A stretch of 64,000 bases of DNA, from contig JALQPE010001692.1 of the NCBI GenBank assembly GCA_030407315.1, positions 42,457 through 106,456 of the forward strand, read 5' to 3'. Every line of letters begins with the position of its first letter. Position 1 is the stretch's first letter. The stretch comes from Asparagopsis taxiformis. Its lineage: Eukaryota; Rhodophyta; Florideophyceae; Bonnemaisoniales; Bonnemaisoniaceae. Under the pieces are notes generated by a model, which was not told where the DNA came from, did not search any database, and was given only the letters and a program-made list of their open reading frames with translations. The position numbers and the translations under genes are program-made. Below are positions 23,401 to 33,619 of this stretch, one piece after another.

Positions 23401-24579
23401 GTTCTAGACATGCGAAATTCAACGTTGCGGTACAAGTTGGACGGTTTGCAAACGTGTATTGATTCACGTAGGCGCGGAGCGAACCAAAGGTGCGCAGTAG
23501 AAGATATTTGCTTCCTGACGAACAACATTGTCACAGCGAAAGCGCGTACAAGAGTCGGTTGCAGTGAAGAAGTTATTTCGAAGACATGGAACGTGTCTAC
23601 CGGTAGGTTAGAGGAACATAATCCCTGCATGGAACGACCTACACGAGAAGATCATCGCGACGAGAAAAATCCGCGCATATACTGTGAAAAGATCGGCGAC
23701 GAAGACTATTCTCGAGCTGTCCAGTTCACAGATGGTTGGCTTCCATTCACGGCGGCAACATTAGAAACACATCCCATGCGTCCTGTGTACACTTCGAAAA
23801 TGTCGCGGCTGTGGTTTGTCGTTCGCTCTTGCGGACTGACTTATGTTGATTTAGTAACAGAAGAAAGCGAATTGGGGCAGTGCAGTGAGCCGACACTTCC
23901 AATCCTACCAGCATTGACAGACAAGCGCACGCATTCTACGGGCGGGGATGCGAAGAGCGCGGCGGATGAGGCACCGAAATTCACGATATTCATCAGCCAC
24001 GCCGGAACGGATAAAGAGGCGCTTGCCATGAAGATCTACGCGCGACTGAAAAAACTGAACGTCAGTGTGTTTCTGGACAGACTGGAGCTGAAAGTCGGGA
24101 ACAAAGCGGAGGATATGATGAAATACGCGATGGAGACCACGGCAATGTTCATAATCATCATGTCGCCTGAATACGCGGCTCGCAAGTGGACCATGATGGA
24201 ATTGGAGTGCGCGCTACGTCGTTATGAAGAGGCGGTACGGACGGGTCTGAGGATACCGATATTGATTCCGGTGTTCTATCGAATGAGTGTTGTTGAATGC
24301 AAGAGCATAGATCTGTTGGGCATGACGGATGAGGATGGGGTGAACATCTTTCATCGGGAGGGATTCTTTGCGCGGTTGTTGAAAGGTGAAGCGGCCGCGG
24401 ATGAAATGTGGAAGTGTCTGAAGAAGTTGACGGGCATTACAGGGATAGAGAATCTGACGGGAATCACGAACGCCGAAGGGGATGAAGAGAGACGAGAAGG
24501 GTTTGCAGATGAGATTGTGGGCGAGGTGCGGAAACGCTTGGAGACAGCCGCTGGGACTAGTCTTGTGACGCTGACTTGA
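20467..24579 (+). CDS. NB-ARC-WD40-TIR receptor (NLR-like STAND ATPase), copy 2
   Basis: Intact 1370-aa paralogue of the upstream gene with the same order: P-loop GLGGVGKTT (~57), IFDDV (~143), GLPLA (~242), MHD-like IHDLMND (~382), WD40 region (~610-1110), and TIR from FTIFISHAGTDK (~1172) with SPEYAARKWTMMEL. The first ~175 residues and everything after about residue 757 are diverged from copy 1, whereas the segment between (DNA about 21000-22740 against 15955-17695) is almost identical. That mosaic indicates recent gene conversion or unequal exchange in the core, with independent evolution of the N-terminus, distal WD40 repeats and TIR. It follows copy 1 in the same orientation with a 0.9-kb gap. 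Confidence 0.93.
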   Translation: MGVVASTLWKKTFRPNSLLRPTAAILDFESPDATPERIALSHLSNESRHNVVVLHGLGGVGKTTILQALAEQSSIRTKFCDGISMFQLGQQAIVSNLRQELVEFASNVCESQFVDQFQYDILRDSKRAVTDLVHHLAKKRILMIFDDVCRQTEDVHDLFQTITAEVHKLRTCSLKLLVSTRSEHIANEGCPIHVQPRSPQGPMSERMLLWYAGFEGDMQNKMCTTDRRAFNNILQKCSGLPLALAVAGRGVKRLHNRPTSSQSRVSAWVWYAEQLDEHVEMLGEECPHHPGLLSSLRLNLQGMGENWNVSSITPEEVFRSLSVLQKQMVIPVHCLQRLWAISPKDVKRVVDIFHDSSLVSIDQGEASEGGKRDGIRIHDLMNDISAHMADESGEKTRWHERLLDGYAHDLSCTDLDPNPNPNPDPDPGSCETSQTRPWWRLKETEKYMQNNVVRHLLSAERTGEAFHLLMDYRWMQKINEDEKCIPFQPIIADVRLLMKKIEEVGDTDAQGTVDDLRIMVETMEMCMLPYCKKNRRESTFQLYGRLVSLCSESAVVKHVLWSIDKYAKKPWVRANVGVLESATSSYFKRTLSLDFSAVCMEIGTRDDEVLVGSDTGMLYVLNSRDGSEICVLRGHETSIVSIVVERESNDVLSCSSDGTVIVWRDRQKLNTVKIDELEEEETIASMQLRSQCVENGIILCSSLGRLLLVDMSCGSVKRVIGSENEWVVPSATGYTDGMLVSASVDGKFWLWDKTTLQRNENGYHGHADAVHAIAMSADNRLIASGSRDGSVRIWNALERKELSAFTDFGSECVPDSVAFNGRGDMIFLGTSSTIYVYGIGGPEFLDYVYTISDVRLQDIRSLRMSSDDSELLVMTPNDIYILNALGYMRRCKETVAVDARYFGLAECFSISADEVFMVTYSSALRIVEVRDTCDISKGIDRCIAEFPIPKELKQIDNIAVSNDGLFVAFSQRYEFTIFVLDMRNSTLRYKLDGLQTCIDSRRRGANQRCAVEDICFLTNNIVTAKARTRVGCSEEVISKTWNVSTGRLEEHNPCMERPTREDHRDEKNPRIYCEKIGDEDYSRAVQFTDGWLPFTAATLETHPMRPVYTSKMSRLWFVVRSCGLTYVDLVTEESELGQCSEPTLPILPALTDKRTHSTGGDAKSAADEAPKFTIFISHAGTDKEALAMKIYARLKKLNVSVFLDRLELKVGNKAEDMMKYAMETTAMFIIIMSPEYAARKWTMMELECALRRYEEAVRTGLRIPILIPVFYRMSVVECKSIDLLGMTDEDGVNIFHREGFFARLLKGEAAADEMWKCLKKLTGITGIENLTGITNAEGDEERREGFADEIVGEVRKRLETAAGTSLVTLT

Positions 24580-26032
24580 GGCCGTCGAGTGGAGACGAGA
24601 ATGGTGACTCGTTCATCAGAATTCGGTTATTTGGTGGAATATCAGATTTTTTTAAAAGTTTTGTGGCGAGTTTGTTATTAAAGTTCCAGAGACATGTACG
24701 CTGCTCGACGATGGAGCATGCGCAACGTGGAGAACACTAGTGGAAGATAATGCGCAAAGGCCAAGTGTCAAACGCAGGACGTGGGGATTGATCGCAAGAA
24801 TACGGGTAGAAGCGATCGTGGAGACAAGTTGTGGAGTGATGTTTCCGAGCTGGCGCGTAGGCATAGACGACAAATCAACGCTCCACACGCCTCAAACATA
24901 TCGGAGCGGACAAACAACGTTAGAACGAGTCTAAACCAACAATTCCTATGCACGACCTACCCGACTTCATATGAGCCAGGTCCGGAGACTGCCGGCTCGC
25001 GCTGCCAGAAAACACGGTGCCGCCGTGGCGATTCGCGCACACTGCAACCGCCGGACCACTACTCTGGCCAGCACTGGAATATGCGTAGTACCACTAGTCC
25101 CGAAAGCCTTTCCGCGGATATAAGCGCCGTACAGCGCGCACAGTATCATGAGCACCGCCACCGTCCGGCGTATCCGTACGAATAGAGATGGTTTAGCCTT
25201 TGGTTGTCGTAGAAACTGGCGATGGTAAAAGCAGCGGACGCGCTGATATGAACGTGGCGTCGCGAGGTATGTGAAGAAATGTTTCTCGTTTTCCATGTCA
25301 TGCCGAAGAAAATCCGTACTTTCTACGCGTCGATGACGCGCATCTGCTAGGTTTTCGCTTGCGTACCAACATGGCGGATCGTTTCGATCCTGTTTCATAC
25401 CATGATTCGGGACGATTTGCGGTGTTACAGCGCGCGTCATTCGGGTGGACTTTTAACGTTTGGACGCCGATATGGTGCATGCGTGGATTTGATTGGCGAG
25501 CGAGCAGTTGCAGGCGGTGGAGGCTACTGGCTGTTATGACGATATGTACGGCGACTGTGAGGAAAGATGGTGATGGTGCGCGAAGAGTTTGTTCAGTTTT
25601 TAAGAAACAGGGCCATGATAGGTCATAAGTAACGTATGACACATCCGACACGTCACCATATTCTAATACGAGCCGCATCTGAGAACAGCGTCTGAGGTCT
25701 GCAAACGACAGGACATCCCGCCTGGATGCGCGATTTTAAACATAAGAAACTGATGAGATTGGCGACTTGAAAGCGTTATTTTCCTTCAGTTTTTCCAGCA
25801 ATGAGCACTGTATTACTTATCATATGCCACCGCATCTCTTGAGATACGACTGGGAATCGGACGTGTGAGACTCGTGCACAAAAACTTTTTTCTTTACCGC
25901 AAGTTAACCTGATTCTTGTCTACAATTCCTCCTTTCCGGCGACACGACTGAGCAACTATCGTGAGCCGACCTATCTTGAAACAGGCAAAAGAATAAAACG
26001 CCTTCAAATTACCCAAAATTCGACCGATTAGC
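24580..26032. other. intergenic region with at most a small hypothetical gene
   Basis: About 1.45 kb. A 109-codon minus-strand frame starting at the ATG at 25296 and ending at 24967 has a basic N-terminus and one hydrophobic segment (TVAVLMILCALYGAYI). It has no homologue in the window, so I do not call it a gene with confidence. The remainder is AT-rich with nothing recognised. Confidence 0.4.
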
Positions 26033-26287
26033 TTATACAGACCACACCTGAACAGGTACACCGTTCCTGTTCACAATTTGTACATTGAACCCATTGTAAT
26101 TCCTCACAAAGACGTCGTCGCCGCCGGCAGCCACCACAACTTTCTCTTCAGATCCGCTGCATCGTAGCAGAACCTTGGCGTCGTAGCGGGAGGACAGATT
26201 CCTGATGTGAATTTCGGTCGGTGAAGTAGGCCATGTGGCGAACGAAACCTGTGTGTTCTTCGTCGGTAATTGAGCCGGACCACCCAT
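26033..26287 (-). CDS. 84-aa small protein, family A copy 1
   Basis: The ATG at 26285-26287 gives MGGPAQLP... and 84 residues ending VWSV. The frame stays open upstream, but the homology with the copy at 27857 starts at this Met, so this is the start. The two proteins match at 73 of 84 positions. The alternating hydrophobic pattern (IHIRNL, KVLL, VVVAAGG, VFVRNYN, VPVQVW) suggests a small all-beta domain. There is no signal peptide, membrane segment or recognisable motif. It lies in opposite orientation to its paralogue, about 1.6 kb away. Function unknown. Confidence 0.75.
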   Translation of the reverse strand: MGGPAQLPTKNTQVSFATWPTSPTEIHIRNLSSRYDAKVLLRCSGSEEKVVVAAGGDDVFVRNYNGFNVQIVNRNGVPVQVWSV

Positions 26288-27856
26288 TGTGCGAATCGGG
26301 GACGAGTTGCGATCGTGCTGAAGAAGACGGGTCGGGAGCTGATGATGGTGGATGGCGGACGTGAAAGAGCCATGCATCAGACCGACGATGGGTGTATAAG
26401 TAGCAGGAGAAGACGCGGGATTTCTCGTGTGTACATGATGATGCCTGACAGCGTTTGCACGGCAGTCGGGCGGTTCTGACAGGGCGTTGATCACGACAGG
26501 ATAGCAGGCTGGGAGGGGACGAGCTACCACGACAGGCGTGCAGTAAGGAAGCGGGACGTCGTTGAGCAGATGGAGTGGATGCGTGTGGGATGAAATGTTT
26601 GTTTTGATAATGAGTCTGAGTACATGCAATGTATCGGGACGGATGGGAATGTGATGTGTTTGTGTAAACCGCGAAAAGTCGTCATAGTGCTGACAAGCTG
26701 AATGCGAGTTTCTGATTGTAGCAAGTAGTCCATGTTGGAAACTGGGAAACAAGAAAGTACGCGAGAGGTCCAGCGGTGACGTCGCCACAGAACAGCGGCT
26801 GACAGGCCTCGATGTCGAGTAAGGCCGGTCGCGTCGCTATTCATCGTTGTAGATCAAATTGGTAAATATTGAAATATTTTCAACTTTCATCACAGGTTTT
26901 ATATTTTAAATCTTTCCAGATTATGCATCAACATGATCGATCTTCCGCTCAGCCATCGTCTCGATATCGATCTACCCTCGACGGTACATCATGCCACGAC
27001 CTGAGCGCCGCTCTCGCGGGACCGGCCATCAGTGCCAATTCCCAAATGGCGTCATTTCATTACAACGCACAAGCGTCGCGACAGGTCCTCCGACCGCCCA
27101 TAGCTCGTTCAACTCGCAAATTGGCCCGCCACACTTTCGACGATGGCGATGGTGGACATGGCGGATGAGCTCAGCGATTGCTGTATATGATTATCCTAAA
27201 GGAGCATCGCTGATTAGAAGTACTTTCTCACGTAACATCATCTTCAATTATTCCGCTTTTGCAATTACCGCTGCTAAATTGTACGTCTGTCAGACGCAGT
27301 TTTGCTCGTGCGATGCGTCGCCCCTCCTGAGCTCAATTAGTTCGTCTACCAATGACCTCACTCGCCGACACGCATGTCGTCCACGTTTGGTGACATCTAG
27401 TTCCACTAGACAGATATTTTTTGACAAGCTAGTTTCCAACTTCAATTCCTCCAGTCAGCACTTTTCCAGACATCTACTTACCTCATTCCCTTCACTATTG
27501 TGTATTTCCATTTAGCAATGTTCGCCAACCACTTCCTGCCCCTCTTCTTCCTTACTCTACTCCCAATCAAGTAAGCTTGGCGTCATTTCGTCGACTGCAT
27601 GGCATTCACGCCCCTTCGTACCATCACGTCATGCCACTCATCAGGCTGTAAACAATGCGATGCGACTCTCATTTCTGCATGTGATCTCTAATAACCATTC
27701 TGTCACAGCTACTCTCCTCGTACTCTGTACTATATATTCAAATGTCGAACAGCGAACAGCTCGTTCTACAGTTCTCTCAACCATACCGCCACCCCATCTC
27801 GCAGAGAATTCACCATCATCATCGTCATTCATCTCTTCTGTTCAGCACTCGTCGAA
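26288..27856. other. gap between the two divergent 84-aa genes
   Basis: About 1.57 kb lies between the two divergently transcribed starts, with no supported gene inside. The immediate upstream sequences of both genes share CACCATCATCA-like and CTTCTTCAGCAC-like stretches, which suggests that the promoters were duplicated with the genes. Confidence 0.5.
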
Positions 27857-28111
27857 ATGGGCGGTCCAACACAACTACCGGCTAAGAACTCGCGCGTTTC
27901 TTTCGCCACATGGCCCACCTCGTCCACAGAAATTCATATCAGGAATCTGTCGTCCCGTCACGACGCCAAGGTGCTCCTAGAATGCAGTGGATCCGAGGAG
28001 AAAGTTTTGGTTGCAGCTGGAGGTGATGAGGTCTTCGTCAGGAATTACAATGGATTTAATGTGGATATTTCGAACCGGAACGGGGTACCTGTTCAGGTGT
28101 GGTCAGTTTGA
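27857..28111 (+). CDS. 84-aa small protein, family A copy 2
   Basis: The frame is 84 codons from an ATG to VWSV. It matches the copy at 26033-26287 at 73 of 84 residues. Several replacements are conservative (D/E, V/L, T/S), and the two copies have identical length and no gap. That pattern supports a real, constrained protein. The strongest variation is at residues 9-13, 42 and 70-72. No known family is recognised. Confidence 0.78.
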   Translation: MGGPTQLPAKNSRVSFATWPTSSTEIHIRNLSSRHDAKVLLECSGSEEKVLVAAGGDEVFVRNYNGFNVDISNRNGVPVQVWSV

Positions 28112-29295
28112 AACAAGTGTGACCAAGATCAAATTCTTACTCGACAATGTGACTTTAGCATGCCAATACCATTGTATTGGTTGACTTGTTCCAAGAGTGT
28201 TTGGCTAAGGATGGTTGCTCAGTCCTGATACCGAACGGGAGCAAATTGTAGGCAATCATCAATTTCTAACAGTAAACAATATAGGATTATGAAATGTGTA
28301 TTTCGCGAGCTATGTGCCGTCCACTTTGACATGGCAGCGATGAAATATTACAGCACAGATGGGGACCTATCCAGCCCTAGTCCCGACGGTAGTTAGCAGA
28401 CCCTTGGCGCTGCATGGATGACATCCAGATCTGAATAGTGGGATAGTATTTCAGATAAGAAATAGGTTGGTTGACTCACGAATTGGGAAGCATGTAATGT
28501 GTGTGTGCAGTAAGTCACCATCTGGAATCTTTGTATTCGCAAAGTGCCGCTATGGTTTGGCGTGGGGAAACTATTGGATGAATGGAATTTTGAAACGAAT
28601 CGTTTCACAATATATGGCATGACAGCGTAGAGTTACACATAGCGAAGCGATGGTGGCGACAAATTTTCAAGTTGGCGGTGGGAATAATCGATGTGTATGG
28701 CCAATCATGACGGGTGAATAGAGGTGTAAGGACATATCGCTGGTATGCATGGTGTTGTCGTGCTGTAGCGGTTGCATGCGAGTCGTATTGGTCAGCGAGG
28801 ATGATGAAAAAATTACCCAACTCCTATCATCGGGTCGTGTGCCATGCAGGCGCACTAGAGATGATGCGAGAGTATTAGATACGGGAGCTGTAATTCATTG
28901 CTGTAGAGGATAATACGCGAGCGAGCGAGCGAGACAGCAGTGAACTTTTGTGCAGTTACGTATAGCATACGTGATTTCCTGTCCAAGGCCTCAGAATCGA
29001 ATCTGACCATGTTTCTGATTGTCGCGAGACGGTGAGTCTAACGGTAGAGGATACATCCAGTGAGGACGTCCAGGTCATCTCGCGCCAATGTATTGTCATG
29101 GACACATGTTCTCCACAAGGTGTGCCCAACATCAGCAGGAATGACTGGGAAAGCATTGCCGGCGTTTGGACCCGGCTTCTACTCACCACTAAAAGCGAAG
29201 CATTTGTCCACCAACGGTGAGCCCAGTCGCAAACGCTGACAGCGTTGCACAAAATATTCAAATCAATTCAAAGCCTTTACACGACAGCTGTCTCA
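28112..29295. other. intergenic region
   Basis: About 1.2 kb without a supported gene; frames are short and lack motifs. A GCGAGCGAGCGAG run at about 28918 is simple sequence. Confidence 0.5.
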
Positions 29296-31050
29296 TCAAA
29301 AATTAAACTCCTCCGTAACAATCCGTCCATCACCAACGCCCAACGCCAAAACGTCTCGACACACGCTCTCCATAAACGCAACCGGTCCGCAAACATAGAC
29401 GACGCGCTCCTGAATCGCATCAATCCGCGCCAACAACCCTGCATCGACTCTCCCCCGCTGCGAGCGCCAACTCGCGTCCGAGTCGTCATCGACCGCGCCG
29501 TCGCGGGAGGCGAGCGCGACGACGCGAAGCGCGCCGTCGGACACCCTTGCGCGTCTTCGAAGCTCGTTCTGAAACGGCATATGCGCGAGATCGCGTTCCT
29601 GATGCACGAAAACCACGTCGGGAACCGCGTCGTGCGCGCGGTCCAGTCTGGCACCAAGACCGCGCACAATCGCCATATTGGGCGTGATGCCGATACCGCC
29701 GCTGATCAGTAGCAATTTGCGCGGTATCGCGCCGTCGAACGGCGTCATGTGTCCGCCGATGCCCAGCAACGACGCTTGGAGACCGATCGTCGCATGGTCA
29801 TGCAGCCAGTTGGACATCAGTCCGTCCTTCTTCCGTTTCACGCTCACCTCCAGCGTCACGTCGCCCTTGGTCGAGTTGGCGACCTCGGACAACGTCCAGG
29901 TCCGCACCACCGGCTCCGCGGACCCGGCGAGGTTGCGCAGTGCGCCAAAGTCGAATGTGGCGTATTGTCCGGGGAGGAATGTCACTTTCCGAGGCGAGAG
30001 GAATCGCAATGTTTTCACTACCGCTGATTCTGTCACGATTTTCACCAGCCTTACTTTGATCGGAAACCCGCTGTCGTTCGCGTCGCTGTCTTCTTCGCCG
30101 GGGAGCAGCGGGTTGTACGGCGAATAACCGGGTGTCGTCCATCGGAAATTGGTCACTGCTCCCGTGCTGCTTCGCACGTTGTCGATTTGGAATTTGACTA
30201 CCCTGATAGCGCCCGATTCGATGTCGAGATTTTGATCGACATCGTCCCATTGCACAACGGCGCTACCGGACAGTTGCACCGTTCTACCCGTGTCGAAATC
30301 CACAAATGTCACGCCGGCGCGGTCGTCCACCTGCAGGTTTCCAAACGATTGAAACATGCCGTTTCCACGGTAGTCGCCCCAGAATATATGCGAGTCGTCA
30401 ACGACGCGCACAAAGCCCGGACGTCCTCCGCGGTGGTTGGCGTCCGCGCCCGTGGACGCGTTGAACGTGCCGAGGAAGAAGAGGTCGCTTCGGGTTATGA
30501 TCTCCTTATCATCTGCGGACAGCGTGGTGGAATCACGCCAGACGACTTGCGCTGCCATTGGTGAAAGATGTGCAGTCTCCGCCGTCACGGACCGTGTCTG
30601 GATATATTTGGGACAGTTTGGAAACGCCTCTTTGATGTCGACATTGAGACTCATACGGTTGGAATCGTTGCAAATGGACGCGTTTCCATTGAAGCGGAAG
30701 CGTCGTCGAGCGGCGAAATCAATGCCCAGCGAGCCGACAGCCGCGCTGGTGCGCAGGTTCTGGAAGAGAACATCGGATGCATGCAGACCGTCCAGATGGA
30801 CCTTGATGGTGTTTTGCGACGTGGCGTGGATAAACTGAGTGCCGAAGATGATGGACACCCACACGGAATGCGTCGTTTCATCGCGCGCAACAGACGCGAC
30901 CGGCAGTAGATGCAGATTGGAAAAGAGCGCGTTGAGCGCGTCGGGCGATTTGAGATGCGTCGATAGACCGTATGCAAGCTCTTCGGCGACTCCGCGCGTG
31001 CCCGCGATGGACTGGACGTCGAGTTCGCCCGTGTGGAAGACGGGCGACAT
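29296..31050 (-). CDS. flavin split-barrel / ferredoxin-reductase-like fusion oxidoreductase
   Basis: This 584-aa frame starts at the ATG at 31050. The N-terminal half opens FHTGELDVQ and contains LGIDFAARRRFRFNGN, both typical of pyridoxamine-5'-phosphate oxidase-like FMN split-barrel proteins. The second half is a ferredoxin-NADP reductase-like module: FLPGQYATFDF, RTWTLSE (FAD-binding RxY[S/T]-type, ~383), GGIGITP (~452, nucleotide binding) and CGPVAFM (~555). The chain ends EEFNF. Bacterial and fungal relatives of this architecture often have a C-terminal 2Fe-2S ferredoxin domain, which is absent here. Likely a cytosolic NAD(P)H-dependent flavin oxidoreductase; substrate unknown. GC is higher than in the neighbouring transposons. 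Confidence 0.88.
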   Translation of the reverse strand: MSPVFHTGELDVQSIAGTRGVAEELAYGLSTHLKSPDALNALFSNLHLLPVASVARDETTHSVWVSIIFGTQFIHATSQNTIKVHLDGLHASDVLFQNLRTSAAVGSLGIDFAARRRFRFNGNASICNDSNRMSLNVDIKEAFPNCPKYIQTRSVTAETAHLSPMAAQVVWRDSTTLSADDKEIITRSDLFFLGTFNASTGADANHRGGRPGFVRVVDDSHIFWGDYRGNGMFQSFGNLQVDDRAGVTFVDFDTGRTVQLSGSAVVQWDDVDQNLDIESGAIRVVKFQIDNVRSSTGAVTNFRWTTPGYSPYNPLLPGEEDSDANDSGFPIKVRLVKIVTESAVVKTLRFLSPRKVTFLPGQYATFDFGALRNLAGSAEPVVRTWTLSEVANSTKGDVTLEVSVKRKKDGLMSNWLHDHATIGLQASLLGIGGHMTPFDGAIPRKLLLISGGIGITPNMAIVRGLGARLDRAHDAVPDVVFVHQERDLAHMPFQNELRRRARVSDGALRVVALASRDGAVDDDSDASWRSQRGRVDAGLLARIDAIQERVVYVCGPVAFMESVCRDVLALGVGDGRIVTEEFNF

Positions 31051-31273
31051 CGTGGAGGCTGACGGATATGCACAATTATCCGCTGAGGTGAGTGTGCATC
31101 CACGCTACTGTTTTATTTATATTTTTCCAAACTTGCACAATCGCTGGTTGTTTCTTCATCACCTTTTCTCCGCTTCGTCTTGATGACGTCACCGCTCCAG
31201 TACAAACACTTCTTCCGTCTCCAACCAATCGACTCTAAAACTCCTATGTACAAACATACTTCTCCAATCTCCA

Positions 31274-32686
31274 CTAGTACTCCCCGCTCATCTCCGACAG
31301 TGAATGACCATCTGTCCGATTTCTCAACACCACATAGCATGAGTTCTCGCTGCTCCCGCGATTCTTGTTCGGCTCGACGACACAACACTGCGACCCGGAT
31401 AGCACGTACTCCCGCCATGTCCGCGAGTCGTGCGGAACGTCAAGTGACGAGGCCTGTCGCGAAGCAATGGCCAGACAGATCCACGACACGACAACCAGCG
31501 CGGAAAGCGCGACCACAAAGGTCGCCTTGGACCAATCAAACGTACCGCATTCAGTGTACGTCGGAATCACCCCCTCGCATGTCGAAGACCCGTCCTCAGC
31601 CTTCATGGCGAACAGCGCTTTCAGAGCATCACTGCTCGTAAACGGCTCGTGCATTTGCAGATCCTGTCCCACATCCGTGCGTTTCACACCGGGTTGCTCC
31701 ATTTGCGTTGTGCGATACAGAGACACCGCGCGCGCCATGTCTCGCGACGTCAGTCCCGGCGTGTCGCATCGCAGATCGTAGAGCCGTGTTTGACCAGCGA
31801 GCAGAGTAATGTTCCATGGTTGCGGCGGTTGTGAAAGTACTCGTGTGACCTGATCATTGGACAGTATGGTTTCTATGCCACGAATGTGGATTCTTTGCAT
31901 TGCAACGCCTTGGATACTCGCAATGGTTTCTTCCGGCATTTCCCAGAACATAAACGCCGTTCCAAGTGCGTCGTCGTACGTCACGTCGCCAAGCGCATAT
32001 CTCTTATCTGAGGTGCCGCTTCCAAATACATCGGTTTCGGCAAGTGAAGCGTTCTTCACCACGGTGGAAAACGAGCCCTTGTCGTCAAACAGCGTCATGG
32101 AGCCACATTGTTCACAAGAAGAAAGCCTTTGTGTACAATTGTGCGCGAAAAGTTGTCGAGATGGGGACGAAAGCGTTTCGGCGTTAATATTCTGTCTCCG
32201 ATGCACCTCGGCACCATTCATAAATTTCGACGCGCCTTGAAACACAACATCCCACTCGTCATCCTGCCACGTGAAACGCTGAACAAGCAAGGCAGCCGAG
32301 GCGATTCCAACATCGGAATGGCCTTCCCATCTTTGAGCACAAACACCTACAGCGGAGCGCTGCTGTTGTGCTGCGCAGTCTTTCCGGACATCGATGCCCG
32401 TCTCGAAGAACAACTCAGCAGGAAGGAAGAATATTGCAAATATCATGAGCGCCACCGACCAGAGCGCTGTGTGGAACAGGGCGTGTGGTTTGCGAGACAG
32501 CAGAACAAGTGTCAGCCAGTGGAATACATTGGTTTCATTCGAGTCGGTGGCCTTTGTTTTCCCGCTGGTCGCCAGTTGTAAACGGGCGATCGAGACGTAT
32601 ACCGCCTGGAGGAGAAGCGCCACTAGCGCGTGGACGAGCCATAGCGCGGCGTTGAGAACGGCGTTGAGAAGGGAGATAGACAACAT
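31274..32686 (-). CDS. 470-aa multi-pass membrane protein, paralogue of 13188-14600
   Basis: The chosen ATG at 32684-32686 gives MLSISLLNAVLN and exactly the 470-aa length of the paralogue; the frame extends a few codons upstream without a better ATG. Hydrophobic segments lie at about residues 10-32, 68-92 and 408-428, with a cysteine-rich loop between the second and third. From about residue 90 to 430 the two copies are nearly identical, including several silent sites. The last ~35 residues (from about GSQCC) are clearly different, and the first 90 moderately so. That mosaic suggests recent gene conversion of the core. Function unknown. Confidence 0.82.
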   Translation of the reverse strand: MLSISLLNAVLNAALWLVHALVALLLQAVYVSIARLQLATSGKTKATDSNETNVFHWLTLVLLSRKPHALFHTALWSVALMIFAIFFLPAELFFETGIDVRKDCAAQQQRSAVGVCAQRWEGHSDVGIASAALLVQRFTWQDDEWDVVFQGASKFMNGAEVHRRQNINAETLSSPSRQLFAHNCTQRLSSCEQCGSMTLFDDKGSFSTVVKNASLAETDVFGSGTSDKRYALGDVTYDDALGTAFMFWEMPEETIASIQGVAMQRIHIRGIETILSNDQVTRVLSQPPQPWNITLLAGQTRLYDLRCDTPGLTSRDMARAVSLYRTTQMEQPGVKRTDVGQDLQMHEPFTSSDALKALFAMKAEDGSSTCEGVIPTYTECGTFDWSKATFVVALSALVVVSWICLAIASRQASSLDVPHDSRTWREYVLSGSQCCVVEPNKNRGSSENSCYVVLRNRTDGHSLSEMSGEY

Positions 32687-33611
32687 GTGTGCGGTACGTA
32701 GAATGGGGACCAAGACACGGGCCGGTGATGTCGTGCAATCAGTCGTCAGTTATGTAAATTCGGGAAAGCATGCTTCCCCTCACGGGAATTCAATCGCTGG
32801 CATCGCGGGAATGAAGGTGAATGACGCAAGTGGCGCATGGCTGCTGTCCGTGCCATGCGCTGGCCAACCAGCGGCGACCCGTGATGGCGTCGGAGAGCAG
32901 GAGAAACTCTCCTACGAGATGGTTGGTTGACTGCCGCGGGATGGATCCGACAGCAAGGCCGGCTGACAGAGAACGGGTGGCACTACTGGGCGTTCTGTAA
33001 GTCTCGAGAGGGCTGTCGGTGGTACGACACGCAATGAATTCATGGTATGGTTGCGGCATTCACGTCGGCTTGGTCATCGCGTGTACAACAGTCGACCGGG
33101 AGACCGGGGGAGGGGGCATGTCGCGCGGTGATTTGCGCGCGCTGGAGGATTTTCGGGATTCCTGGCGTACGGAGGGTGGTCTTGTTGCGTGTTGCGGGTG
33201 CGGTCATACTGACGAGAGGGGATGATGGTCTTGTTGGACGAGAGGAGGGACTTTCTATGATGTCGGAGGATGATGGAAGATGGGCGAATCGTCCATTGAC
33301 GTGACGTCTGTTGTTATCTGGATATTTTGGACGGATGGCTACCGTGGCGTGGACTGCTAATGATGAGGGTAGGTCCATACCTCCATTTGTTATCGTCGAG
33401 GTCACCGCTGTCATTGTCTGTACTTCTGCCAGCGAGTGAGGCCGCCTATAAATGCCATACGTTTTGCTTACAGTTGGCAGTTAGGTGTGATCATCCGACA
33501 ACGGAGACTCTCAGTTCGGACACGGCGCGTAATAGCAGATTGATCATCCGACACTGAAACTTATCCTCCCGACCCAGAGAGTGAAATGATAGAAAATTAT
33601 CATAAGTTTCA
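32687..33611. other. intergenic region left of the hAT element
   Basis: About 920 bases with no supported gene. GATCATCCGAC occurs twice near 33489 and 33541. It probably holds the promoter of the minus-strand membrane-protein gene. Confidence 0.5.
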
Positions 33612-33619
33612 GGCTGGGG

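Noticed and set aside
28985..29020. T-arm-like CAGATTCGATTCTG on the minus strand
   Set aside because: The conserved G53-C61 pair and any matching acceptor or D arm are missing.
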